From Linnemannia hyalina (taxonomy: Eukaryota; Mortierellomycota; Mortierellomycetes; Mortierellales; Mortierellaceae): 64,000 nt of DNA. The stretch spans positions 1,426,001 through 1,490,000 of the forward strand of contig JAHRHY010000006.1 of the NCBI GenBank assembly GCA_019671135.1, written 5' to 3'. Numbering within the stretch: position 1 is the first letter of the stretch; each line of letters begins with the position of its first letter. The notes beneath the pieces were generated by a model. That model was not told where the DNA came from. It was given only the letters and a program-made list of their open reading frames with translations, and ran no database searches. Both the position numbers and the translations under genes were made by a program. Of the stretch, positions 35,207 to 46,382 are shown piece after piece.

Positions 35207-35710
35207 TTAGACCATGATTGGGGGCCATGGGGAACGCTTGGGCTCGTAAGCGATCCAGCCATCGGGCTTGGGGACGGTGGTGTCAAAACGGAAGGCGTTC
35301 TCTGAATCATCCTTGTGTTGCTTCAGGCAATGTTCTCTGGTCGAATCACGTCGGGCTGAGCTCGATTGGCAGTAGTTGCAGATGTAGGGCTTATAGTCGG
35401 GGTAGTGGGTGTCGCGGTGGCGCTTGACGGGATCTGAGCGGGCAGAGTGGTAGTCGCAGGTGGGGAAGTTGCAGAAGTAATGGTAGGTGATAGGTTGTCC
35501 GCCCTGGGTGTGGGTTCCGGCGGAGCCATCCATGTTATTGAGCGACGTTGTCGAGAAGGAAGAGGAGCTGGAGCCAGAGTAGGAAGAGTCTGAATCTGAG
35601 TCGTCAAATTGGTTCATTCCATCGTGGCCGTAGTTCGTCATGTCGGAGGGGTTACAGGCGGAGCCCATGGAGGCCAAGATCGAAGCTGGGGTAGGAGTGA
35701 CTTGTGACAT
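35207..35710 (-). CDS. Small two-finger C2H2 zinc-finger protein
   Basis: A single-exon gene of 167 aa, probably a nuclear DNA-binding protein. Two adjacent fingers lie at about residues 83-140: the first is C-X4-C-X12-H-X3-H (CNFPTC to HRDTH), the second C-X2-C-X12-H-X4-H (CNYC to HCLKQH). The N-terminal half is acidic and Ser-rich, with SDSDSSYSGSSSSS, and could be an activation or disordered region. The short C-terminus ends in a Pro-rich tail (KRSPWPPIMV). No other domain; the target is unknown. It stands alone between two gene-poor stretches, and its long upstream flank might contain 5' leader introns I cannot place. Confidence 0.78.
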   Translation of the reverse strand: MSQVTPTPASILASMGSACNPSDMTNYGHDGMNQFDDSDSDSSYSGSSSSSFSTTSLNNMDGSAGTHTQGGQPITYHYFCNFPTCDYHSARSDPVKRHRDTHYPDYKPYICNYCQSSSARRDSTREHCLKQHKDDSENAFRFDTTVPKPDGWIAYEPKRSPWPPIMV

Positions 35711-36465
35711 GGTGGCGTTTATAATAGTAAGAAGAGGGGCGTAGTATTAGCGAGGGTTGTTGGTGATGGTTGGAATGTGTGACTGGGTTGGGTTGACTGA
35801 TTGGATGCTGGGGGAGGGCGGCGGAGGAGGTTGAGGTTGATTGGATGGCGATGAGGGCGGATTGTCCTTGGCGGATGATGATGAGTTGCTTGAGTGATTT
35901 GCGGTTGATATTCTGAATCGGAAAGAGGAAAGGAGACCATGGCCTTACGTTTATATATGTTGACGGACACGGTGGTTGGTGTAGTAGTTGTGTCAAGGTA
36001 AGGGAAGGTGAGGAAGGTTGTTCTTAATTGTTCTTTATTCAATCAATGAACCGACAGTCTGGGCGAAATGGTGGAGTTGAAGGGGTGAGGAAAGGAAAGA
36101 GAGAGAGGAAATGTGGACCTAAAAGGGAGAACAAGTGATAGAGAAAGCTATGAGTGAGTGAGAGAGAGAGAGGAGGGAGGGAGGGAGAAAGAGAGAGCAA
36201 ACGAGACGAGCAATTAGAGATTCAAAGAAAGGTAGACACAGAGAGAGTGAGAGACAGAGAATGCGAGTGTTAATGAGAGAGAAAGGGAAAACAAGGGTCA
36301 TGAAGGGGGGCATGGAAATAGCCTGGCGACGTACAAAGTGAATACATATTCAATCACAGAGAAGGTCGAAATGAAAGGGACCACCCATCACTATACAAAC
36401 CCAAAAAGGATCCGAACAGGATGGAACTTCCCTTTGCACAAGGGGAGGAAAGGAGTCAAGCAAGA

Positions 36466-36508
36466 GACAGAGAGAGAGAGAGAGAGAGAGAAGGAGAGAG
36501 AGGGAGAG
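36466..36508. repeat. (GA)n microsatellite and flanking GA-rich tract
   Basis: A nearly pure AG dinucleotide run, with further imperfect GAGAG blocks over 36150-36270. Confidence 0.85.
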
Positions 36509-39050
36509 GAAATCAAGGGAGAAGGAGACTCCAAGGGGGACCACATATCGAATTCTCTTTTGTTTTTGAAGGGGATAAATTATCAAGGGATGCTCGCACA
36601 AGTCAAAACAAGCGCTGAAGCAGCAAGGCGAAAAGCTCATCAGTCTGAACGCGCTTCCCGACACACGGGCCTGATGGGAAGTAAATTAGGAGGAAGGAAC
36701 AACAAACCGTGCAAGGGTGTCGAATTGTAAAACACTAACGAGGAAGGTGAACAAAAACAAGTCAATAAAAGGCCGGTGTTTGCCTCTCTCCTCTCTCTCT
36801 TTTTTCTTCTCTTTTTCTCTCTCTCTTTCTGTTACATCTTGAATATAGCTCTCTGCATCTGTGCGTCTATAAATCACGCCGATATATGGATTCTCTTTCT
36901 TGCACTTGACGGTTGTAATCAGGTTTGAGCTCTGAATGTCTCGAATGTGTCATCCTTCCCAATCCTGCTCCTTGCAGCAAAAAAAAGATGAGCTAAACAG
37001 GCTTGGCCAATGCGCTGTTAGAACACTTACTAAAGAACAAGGAATAACGTAGGAGCGATATTACTACCTTAGCCGGTGCAAAATGGCAAAAGGCACGAAA
37101 TCGGGTATTGCTTTTGTTGTGTTTGTGTTGGTTGATGCCGATGGGACAAGCAAGCAAAGGCTGCATGTAGAATGAAAAAAACGCGTCTAAATAGACCTTC
37201 TTGTCCATAATTGCTTACTCTATTGCCGACGTCTTAGTATTCATCAAACATCATAAAATATAACAGTAGATGATAAGTAAGGGAATAAATGCGTGCACAC
37301 CAAAGAAGAGAAATGTTAATTGTCTGTCCCCTCTTTTCTTCCTCCTCCTCCTCTTACTCCACGTCTAAAGACGTCCTCAAAGGACAGGCCAGAAAAAGAG
37401 GAGAGACGTAGAACATTAAAGGCAGGATGTAAGGGAGCTAGAAAAGGAGCCATTGTCCTAAATAGACACACCTTTTTATTTGCGAGGAGTAAGAGGGAGG
37501 TAATGAGCGAGCAAAAGAGAGAGAGAGAGAGAGGCATTGATAGAAAAGAAACGGAGGAAGGGGACGTAGAAAGATTTAGAGAATGAGGAGGGGGTTTTGG
37601 GAACACGGACACACACAGGAAATGGAAGAGGATGAGAAAGTAGTATCTAGCTCTATGATAAAGACACCTAGAGGGAATGTGCCCAAGGAGAGATGATACC
37701 AAACAACAAAGGTGATCGGGATATAGACAAACAGGAATGATAGCTGCAGGGATGACCGAATAAAGAGACAGAAGATACACAGACGATTGCGAAGAGAGAA
37801 AGAGGGAGGGATAATGAGAGGATGTGACAAGAAGAAATCCCGGGGCGGGAATAATATCTCGCTCACGAACGAACACAGCCAGCTTAAATTATGGACCTGG
37901 ACTCATTCTCATCAGAACCAGGGTCACCAGGAGCTCCCTATCATCGTCATCATCGTCTACTGACAAGTTGAAAAACGACATTGTCAGATCATAATCGCCT
38001 TCCCAACTCTCAGCGAACCTTGTCTCGCACTCGCTCATTTGTGCCAGCAGGTGTGAACGGCTACCGGTACCGGCCCGTGTTCTAGTTCTTTTGATTTCGG
38101 TATTGTTGCAACTTGCAGTAACTCACTCAAGTTTGAAGCCGTCAGCAAACTGACAAAGCTGAGCAAACGAGAGCATCTATTCATGGACGGCCTCAACACG
38201 AAGCACGTAAAATAGATTCCTACAGTTTTAACTCCTTGCTGGCTATTTGTGTGACAGTGGCATTAGATTGGTGCCTTTGCACATGCCGTCGACAGGTTTG
38301 CGATTGTGTTCGTCGCACGCGACGCACGCGCGCATGAGTGAAGGGGTCTAGAGGCTTGCCTCAGAGAACGGCCAAACCAGACAAGTAGTGTAACAGTAAT
38401 TTTTTTTAGGGGGGAGACCTCACTACACCATGCTCCCTAAAATAATATCCCTAATTACATGCAATAGCGGATGTGATAGCTATTCCTGGCGAAGGAGATC
38501 GTGCCGCAGATCCAATTAAGTCGCACTGTTGTTGTTTTAGTTGTTGTCCTTCAGAGCTTGCGCTGGGGCCAATCTGGGACGAACAACCCCTTGAAATATG
38601 AGTAAGGAGCGTAAGCAAGTCTTCCCATCAATTTTTTGTTTCTGGAGTCTTGTCTGGCTCCTGCATGGATTGATTTGTCTTATAATTCGATGGTGTAACC
38701 ATGTCCCTTGAACCTTTTTAGTTCAGCAAGAAGCTATACATGGAAAAGGCAAAACGACAGGAGAACACCAACCTTCCTCCTCGTAGGTTTTTTTTTCTCC
38801 CTTTGGACATAGATTGGGCCAGTGAGGAAAAAAAACCGAAAAATCAAATGGCTAAAACAGCTCAAGGTGCTTCTCTTGCTCATGTCGTTCTTTTCAAATT
38901 CCAAGGGATACTCTGACGCACCGGAAAAATTCAAGGTAGCAGGAGCATTTGAGGACAACGCTACCAATGAGTAAATGAATAATTGAACGAATGAATCAAG
39001 TGAACATGTCCAACGCTGCAGAGTCGTTCTTTGAGGGGTGGGTGTTGTAT

Positions 39051-39078
39051 GTCCTATGTCCCACGTCCCACGTCCTAT
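39051..39078. repeat. Four tandem 7-bp units GTCCYAY
   Basis: The units read GTCCTAT, GTCCCAC, GTCCCAC, GTCCTAT in direct array. They lie about 240 bp upstream of the SFR1 start, so they could be promoter elements. Confidence 0.8.
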
Positions 39079-39314
39079 GGTCAAGGTCCACACCTTGTTC
39101 ATCATTGCAGCTGCACTCGCGCGTATCCTAGAGAACGGATCTCTAGGTGGCATTCTCCACTCCAGAGTGAGAGGCGATGTGTGGATGCAGGGTCTGCAGG
39201 GTATGCACTGCTGATTTCTCGAATCACCTGTGAGTTGCGTCCACAAATCAGAGTTAGATTTGCCACCAAAGTCCTCTCTTCTCTTTTCTTCATCCCATCC
39301 ATTCACTAACAGCC

Positions 39315-40621
39315 ATGTCATCTCAAGACAGACCTTCCGTACAAGGTATACATACACTTGCACATAGATGTATGCTAACCTCGCTATACCTGCAGTCGAC
39401 CCTCTGTATTGTCTTGCAAAACAAAATGAACCTCATGCTCCATGCTGACTCATTGCAACTATGCACATGCTGATTCTAGATCCGGGACCAAGCACGTCAC
39501 CCACAGAGTCCGACTTGGTACCAGTCATGGACTCTATTACCACCTCCCCTGATGACAGCAGTATGCCACGACAGGCTGTTTCAACTGGGCACTTGCAACC
39601 AAGGCCAGCAGTGGAGACGCAGGACACCAACAGCTTACGCACTGCCCCAGCGACGCCACCAAATTGCTCCATCTCAGAGACACAAAACAGGAGTTCTCCC
39701 AACCAATCAGTAAAGCTCACAACGACAACGACAGGTCAAAAACGACCACTACCATCAACAAGACTAAAGGGGTCGATCCACAAACCCTTCAGGTCACCGC
39801 TAAGAACTACTCAACCTACAGACACCAAGCCGGCAACAGTGGTAATGAAAAAGAACTCCGAACACGTGCCACGCACCAAAGGAACAACGACAGTGACCCC
39901 CACACTGGCATCAACTTTGAAAACGATACCACCCACTCGACAAGCGCCTTCCAAGTCCTCAACAACAAACGCACCTAGTGTTGGTAAACGTGCACCCTTT
40001 CGACCGCCTCTCTCGCGTTCACAGCAAGGGCCACCATCGAGCGATACAGCATATGGCCGCCTGATCCAGATCCAAACCCTCCAGGCGCGAGTCACCGAAT
40101 TGCAGTCGTCGATCCGGAAGGGTCAGCAGATTTTAAAGCAACAGCAGAAGAACGAGGCACCGATCGAAGAGTTAACAGCGAAATGGAAGAAAGCCAGTCA
40201 GGAGGGTGCTCAGGTCCTGCTGGGGAAGTATACTGAGCAGCAGAGTGCCTTTGGTGGATGGGGAGACTACGATAGCAACAGGTCAGATGACAGGATGTCT
40301 ATGAACAGAGGCTTCCATGGTTACGGTTCTCAGCAACTGCCCTGGAGCTACAATACGGACATGCCTATGAATGGGGTGTCCAGTCTGCAGGAACTGGGGC
40401 CGGACGGGCTCCAGGCGTTGGAGGAGTATATCGGGCACCAGGACGTGCAGCAGGATTTACCCACGGTTGAGGAGGCGATCAGATCCCGGAGCCGGCCCGA
40501 GGTGACTGCTATGACCCACCCGCCTACAAAAATGACCACCATGGAAAAGTTACTTCTAGGGCTGGGGATCGACCTTGACGTCATTGGGTACGACCCAGAG
40601 CAGGATACATTCATATCCTAA
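39315..40621 (+). CDS. SFR1: Sfr1/Mei5-like recombination mediator subunit
   Basis: With Swi5, Sfr1 stabilises Rad51/Dmc1 filaments in homologous recombination. A 31-nt first exon (39315-39345) joins 39480-40621 in phase, giving 390 aa starting MSSQDRPSVQDPG. The first about 170 residues are disordered and Ser/Thr/Pro-rich, with a basic KPFRSPL motif typical of this family. The coiled coil starts near residue 207 (LIQIQTLQARVTELQSSI) and is followed by the family signature PIEELTAKWKKASQEGAQVLL. The C-terminal region (TTMEKLLLGLGIDLDVIGYD) also matches Mei5/Sfr1 proteins. The call rests on the coiled coil plus LTxKWKKASQ plus the C-terminal block. An in-frame ATG at 39461 lies inside the predicted intron and was rejected. 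Confidence 0.82.
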
Positions 40622-42122
40622 ACGCCTACCTCCACTTGTCTTTTTCTTCTTTTTTACTTTTTCTTGTTTTTCTACATTTTTGCCTGCTTTGCGTGTTGAC
40701 AATTGCTCTCTGTCATGTCTTGTGCTTGAGGAACTTTACTGTTTTACATTTTGTTAAGAGAATCTTTCCCCCAAAAATGAATAAAGCCAAAAAAATGTGA
40801 CCTCGTGCCTCAGGGCGGTAAATCGTGCGGGTTGGGGAGGGCAAGTGAACGTCTTTGCAGCCACGTTATGCCTTAACGCGACGAATACACACAAACATGC
40901 AGGATGAACAACAGCTCTGCTTTGCGCTGGACATCTTGATTGTTAGCTATTTTCCGCTGTTGGCGACCAATGCCAAACTCAACCACCAGCTGTGGAAGCA
41001 ATTCTGCCTCAACTTTGCGAGCAAACGAACAAATGACGACGAGCCAAGCAATTGGTGAGAGTATGTCTTGACAGTTCACGCCCCAGCAAACTTTAAAATG
41101 GCCCTGAAACTGCTACTATTATTGAATTGGATGACAACAAGGACACACAACGAGAGCAAATAAAATAATGGGTAGGTGGATGTATGGGCAGAGAGTGCAC
41201 ACGGCACTCACAGACAGTTGAAAGTGAACAGTGTAACTGACGCGCCAATGCCTTTCAATCGTGAGTCGTGCTGGTGGTCTGTCTGCTGTTGAGTGGTTCG
41301 TCTTGATTTGGCGATTTTCTTCACGTCATTGTGCCGCCCTCTTATTTCCTCTCTAACCTCTTTTCTTCTTTTTTCTTCTTTTTCTTTTTCTTCTTCACAA
41401 CTCACTCTCTCCCCCACAAACCCTCTCCCTCCCAAGGTAAGCCGCGCATTCCCTTTTCACTTCAAGGCAGATGCAGGATGAACCTTCTGGTTGATGCACC
41501 CCTTGACTGGTCATTCTACATGCATCTGTTTCGTTTTCTGTTCGCACACACACACTTCCCATCTTACGCGCGCGCACATCTGCATCAGGATGGAGACATG
41601 AAAACGCAAAGAAACCAAATCGCGACATTATACACTTTGCGGAGAGCACGCTCGATTTCATACTCGTTTACACAGCAACGCCATGGGAGCGAAGTGTCTT
41701 CAAAGGCACGCAGAGAGACTGCAGGAGTCAAACAAAGGATGGACCTTCTTTTTGGGACAGGATAGTGCTTGTTGATCCTTCCTTCTTGGGCAGCCAAGGA
41801 TAGACATCACCGCGGTAGCAAGGAGCACAGAAATAGAAAGTGTCGTCGTTGACAACACTCTTGTCTTCACAACGGCGCCTTTTTTTTTCTTGGGAGACAA
41901 GAGGACGAGCAACTACACGAACTGCTGAACGGAAGGAGGCGCCTGCATTCCGATTTTTCCCACAGGATTCGACATTTTGGTCTCGTCTCACATCTTTCCC
42001 TCTGCACACACCAGAACACTTCCCTCCTTCTCGTCGCTCTCCTTGTCTGTCACTGTTTCTCACTCTTTCTTCCGTCTTCTTCATTTCCCCGCTTTGACTT
42101 TAATTCAACTAGAATATACATA
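40622..42122. other. 1.5-kb intergenic region upstream of VDAC
   Basis: No supportable gene. The last 150 bp form a pyrimidine-rich leader, CTTTGACTTTAATTCAACTAG and neighbours, as expected for a strongly expressed gene. A leader intron is possible because CTAG/AG acceptors occur near 42113. Confidence 0.5.
40780..40785 (+). terminator. Putative SFR1 polyadenylation signal AATAAA
   Basis: Canonical hexamer about 160 bp after the SFR1 stop. Confidence 0.5.
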
Positions 42123-43142
42123 ATGGCCAGCTACATCCCCGTCCCCTTCGCTGACGTTGGCAAGGCTTCCAACGACTTGCTCGGCAAGGATTTCCCCGTT
42201 GGTCAGACCAAGTTCGAGGTCAAGTCCGTTGCCCCCGGCGGTGTCGTAAGTGCTCTCTCTTTTTTTGACCTCAACAAACCATTTTCGACGACGTCCGGCA
42301 ATCCTAATTCTTCAACCCGACCAGCCAACCCCCCCCCTAACAAGTTCCAGCACCAATTAACACCCTCTATCTTCTGGATATGTGCTCGATAGACCTTCAA
42401 CGTTCTCGGTAACCAGGACAACAAGTCTGGAGCCATCAACGGTGAGCTCAAGACCAAGTACGTCGACTTCAAGAACGGCTTGACCGTCACCGAGGCCTGG
42501 ACCACCGGCAACGTCCTCACCACCCAGATCGAGCTCGAGAACAAGGTCGCCAAGGGCTTGAAGTTCGATGTCACCGCAGGCTTCCTTCCCTCCGAGGGCA
42601 AGAAGAACGCCAAGGTCGGTGTTCAGTACAAGCAGCTCGGCTTCAACTCGCGCGCCTACGTTGACCTCTTCAAGGGCCCCACCTTCACCAGTGATGTCGT
42701 TGTTGGCCGTGATGGCTTCTTGGTCGGAGGAGATGTCGCCTACGATGTCAGTGCCGCTAAGGTCTCCCGCTTCGCCGCCGCTGCCGGCTACACCACCCCC
42801 GAGTACTCTGTTGCCCTCCACGCCCAGAACTCGTTCAAGATCTTCTCTGCCTCGTACTACCACCGCATCAACGCTGATCTCGAGGCTGGTGGAAAGGCCG
42901 TCTGGGATGCCAAGGCCGAGAAGGGCGCCAAGACCCCCGTTGCCCTCGAGGTCGGTGCCAAGTTCTACCTCGACCGCGATGCCTTTGTCAAGGCCAAGGT
43001 CAACAACGCTGGTGTTCTCGGCCTCGGATACACTCAGGCAATCCGCAAGGGCGTCAAGGTCTCCATTGCCGGTCTCTTTGACACCACTAAGTTGGACCAG
43101 CCCGCCCACAAGCTCGGTCTCTCCTTCGTCTTTGAGGCATAA
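42123..43142 (+). CDS. POR1: Mitochondrial outer-membrane porin (VDAC)
   Basis: A beta-barrel channel for metabolites and ATP in the mitochondrial outer membrane. Exons 42123-42245 and 42393-43142 give 290 aa (usual 280-295). The N-terminal helix segment reads VPFADVGKASNDLLGKDF, typical of eukaryotic porins. Alternating amphipathic strands follow, with a fungal-style VGRDGFLVGGDVAYDV and the C-terminal strand motif LGLGYTQAI ... HKLGLSFVFEA. Codon use is strongly C-ending (GTC, AAG, GCC, CTC), much more biased than in its neighbours, as for a highly expressed gene. The leader is pyrimidine-rich. An AATAAA lies 137 bp after the stop. Confidence 0.97.
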
Positions 43143-43278
43143 GTTGCTTTCCTTTTTGTTCATTTCCCTCCTCTCCTCCTCTCTCGTTTTAATGTAAAAA
43201 ATCCACACATGTATCTAAAGAAAACGATCCATACGATCGCCCCATCCAAGGGGAAAACAACAGTTTTGTCGACAATTG

Positions 43279-43284
43279 AATAAA
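43279..43284 (+). terminator. Putative VDAC polyadenylation signal AATAAA
   Basis: Canonical hexamer about 140 bp after the porin stop, 130 bp before the next ATG. Confidence 0.5.
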
Positions 43285-43414
43285 GAAATAGTTAAATCCA
43301 TCATCCATCTGTGATAGGAATTAAAGGTCCATGGACATTTAAAAACGCAAAGGGATGCTCGTTTTTTTTCTTTTCTTTCATTCTAACATCACAGCACCCT
43401 CAAGAAAACCAACC

Positions 43415-44455
43415 ATGAAATCAAAGCTCGGAAACCATGTCATTGCAGGAGAAGGCAGACCGTACGTCCTTATTGTTGGTCATTGTCAATGTGAATCAGC
43501 GCCTTGCTTCGTTTTTCTCATTTTCACCGACTGGCCATTTGCTGTGCCTTGTGCCGGTTTATGTTTTTCTTCTGAAGTTTTTTTTTTTTTTATTTTCTCG
43601 CACGCTCCTATTAAGGTTGTCGTGCCGCTGAGAAAAATGCAAAGGATGGCTGACGTTTACGATACTGGTTGTTATTTTTTCTCATATAGTCCATGGTACA
43701 GGAGCGATGGTCAAAACTGCGACTGCTACATTGTCGGGATTGCCGGTACGAGGAATTGACCTGGCGTTGTTGTTATATACTCTTATGGTCCTGGCAATAC
43801 AGGGCGCCGACGAAGAGCTTTCAATTGACGTCGTTTTATACCATCATGGCCATTTTTTTTCATAGGTGGAAGTGCTAGTGGAAAGACCAGTGTCGCTCAG
43901 AGGATTATCAAGAACTTGAATGTTCCATGGGTTGTCCTGCTGTCGATGGATTCGTTTTACAAGGACTTGACGGCCGAGGAAGTTGAGATTGCCCACAGAA
44001 AGTACGTCTCCTTTGACACTTTCCACACTCGAGTATTCGTTCACCGACTTCAGATACTATTTTACTAACTGGGAAAGCACTTGTTTTTGTCACTTGTAGC
44101 GATTGGGATTTTGACTCGCCAAACTCGTATGACTACGACCTGCTACTGGAGACTGTTACCAAGCTGAAGGAAGGAAAGCAGGTGGATGTTCCCATTTACG
44201 ACTTTGAGACCCACAAGAGGTACCCTCACAAGACCATGCGTCGATATGTTCAAAAGGATGCCAATCACCTGTTTGGGCACATTTCATGATAGAGAGATTG
44301 CTAATCCTGTGCTGGTTTTAATGTGTTCTGTTGTTGTGAATAGAGTGCCCAATAAGGTCAACACGGTGTACGGTGCCAATGTGATCATCTTTGAGGGAAT
44401 CTTCGGACTGTACGACAAGAAAGTCCTGGAAATGATGGTAAATGTTCTGGACCCC

Positions 44456-44504
<49 letters not shown>

Positions 44505-46054
44505 TCCCCCTTCAGCGAATGTATTCAGGAGAAACGCAAACCCCCCTATTTTTGGATTCGACTGCTGATCGTTAATGCACAAACCTCCCTGGGAAACGAA
44601 CCAATTACTAGGACTTGAAAGTGTTTGTAGATACCGACGTCGACATCTGCCTTGCCAGACGAAGTAAGTCCTTTCTCCCTTTTGTTCTTTTGTCGTTCAA
44701 GCGTGTGAATATATGTGTCGTACAAATGCAACGAAATTTACCAGAGATTGACTGTCTGCGAAAACTTTTTTTTTTGGTACTTTCACAAATAGTCAAGCGT
44801 GATGTGGCTGAACGTGGATTCGACGTTACTGGAGTATTGACGCTGTACCAGAGATTTGTCAAGCCCTCTTACGATACTTACGTCTACCCCACCAAGAAGA
44901 ACGCCGATGTCGTAAGTGTGAACTAATCATGCATGCAAGCCTCATTTGAAATGATTGAAATGATATGTCCTGGGAAAAAACAAAAAGAAGCTCAAGCTAA
45001 AAAAGAATGAAACTTTTGTTTATGTGATGCATGCGTGGAATTATATGTAGGTTATTCCTCGTGGACTGGAGAACTTGGTGGCGATCGATCTGTTGACAAA
45101 ACACATTCAAAGACAGCTGCAGGAGCGCAAGATGCAGTCACGATGGGACATGGCCAGGATATGCCCTCCCCATGAGCTTCCCTCCAACGTCGTCGTCCTC
45201 GAAGAGACCAAGCAGATCAAGGCATGTTCTCTTCCTTCTTCTCTGCTGAACATGATATAGAGGTTTGCTTTACTACAGGACGCCATGGTGCACCAGGTCA
45301 CGTTGTCTTACCTTCTTCTCATCTTGTATTTGCTTATATAGGGTCTGCACACTATTATTCGCGACATTGAGACCTCGCGCCACGACTTTATCTTTTACGC
45401 CGATCGTCTTGCCACTCTGGTCATTGAGCGGTAAGCACGTCTGGAAAAAAAACATAAGCTGCGACGGCACAGAAAAACAAGTACTAAGCAAGGACTGACC
45501 CCATTTTGGATTATTTGAAATGTGAAATTAGTGCCTTGAATGAGTTGCCATACGAGCCCCGAGTAGTAGAGACGCCCACAAAAAAGACGGTCCACGGCTT
45601 GGGACTCAAGGCCAACATCGCCGGCGTCTCGATCCTCCGCGCAGGAGGCACCATGGAGAACGGCCTCCGCCGCGTCATCCGCGACGCCGTCATTGGCAAG
45701 ATCCTCATCCAAACCGACCCCAACAACGGCGAGCCCCAACTGCACTACTGCAAACTGCCCCCCACCATCCGGGAAGCCAATACGTTTATTTTCCTCATGG
45801 ATGCGGTTGTGGGTACAGGCGCTGCTGGGTTGATGGCGATTAGGGTGTTGTTGGATCATGCTGTTCCAGAGAACCGGATTGTATTTTTGTGTTTCTTGGC
45901 CGCCCCCCAGGGGTTGCACACGATCTCAAGGGCATTCCCGAGGGTGAGGATTGTCACCTCGTATGTCGACCCTGTCCTTAACCCTGATACCCTGTACCTG
46001 GAGCCTGGTCTTGGAAACTTTGGAGACCGTTACTTTGGAACCGAGCATGAATAG
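43415..46054 (+). CDS. URK1: Uridine kinase - uracil phosphoribosyltransferase fusion
   Basis: Pyrimidine salvage: phosphorylates uridine/cytidine. The C-terminal UPRT-like domain is often inactive or weak in such fusions. Ten exons (43415-43461 to 45532-46054) join in phase to 468 aa. Walker A is GGSASGKTS (35-43), followed by [49 protein letters not shown] and RGFDVTGVL. The UPRT part starts near residue 265 with [23 protein letters not shown] and carries [16 protein letters not shown] and the PRPP-loop segment [11 protein letters not shown]. Since that loop keeps TG(x)A, the domain may still bind PRPP. Intron 8 appears to be GC-AG (donor AAG|GCATGT at 45222). Intron 5 contains a long (CT)n tract. 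Confidence 0.95.
44461..44502 (+). repeat. (CT)n microsatellite in URK1 intron 5
   Basis: About 21 uninterrupted TC units inside the intron between exons ending 44437 and starting 44612; it could act as a polypyrimidine element, and its length should vary between strains. Confidence 0.9.
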
Positions 46055-46382
46055 ATTGTGGGTAATTGGGCTTGAAGGGTGCTGCTCTGCTGATAAACAC
46101 AATGAGCAAGGGCTGCCCAGACAGTTAAATAAAACGAGATTGTGGAGTTGTTGTTTTTTTTTTTTTTTTTTTTTTTGGGTGGTTTATTACACATCATCGT
46201 GCTCCGCATTTATGTAAAGTGGCTCGCGGAGATGACAAAGGGAACAAATAGTAAAGAAAGAATGGACAATAGGGAAAAGGCAAAAGGGCAAAGAAGAGGA
46301 GAATGGAAGGTGGAGTGGAGTGGGAATGATTTTTTTTTTCTGGTGTGGCGTGAAGAAGATTGAAAAAAAAGATATTAGGCTT
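46055..46382. other. Convergent intergenic region with a T homopolymer
   Basis: It separates convergent URK1 and the phosphotransferase gene. It contains about 22 T at 46155-46176 and an A/G-rich stretch. No gene. Confidence 0.6.

Larger units (their letters stand above)
35711..39314. other. 3.6-kb gene-poor, GA/CT-rich region
   Basis: No supportable gene on either strand. The open frames are simple-sequence artefacts: GA-rich 36070-36540, CT-rich 36790-36835, GA-rich 37490-37560. No tRNA-like cloverleaf or conserved protein motif was recognised. It may hold an extended promoter and leader of the zinc-finger gene, or a noncoding transcript. Confidence 0.5.

Noticed and set aside
35652..36042. 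Open frames upstream of the zinc-finger gene
   Set aside because: Pro/Thr/Asn simple sequence; more likely its 5' leader.
37316..37876. 186-aa minus-strand open frame in the gene desert
   Set aside because: Ser/Leu-rich translation of GA-repeat DNA, with no domain and no splice support.
41331..41765. 144-aa plus-strand open frame before VDAC
   Set aside because: Starts in a TC-rich tract, no conserved motif; treated as noncoding flank.
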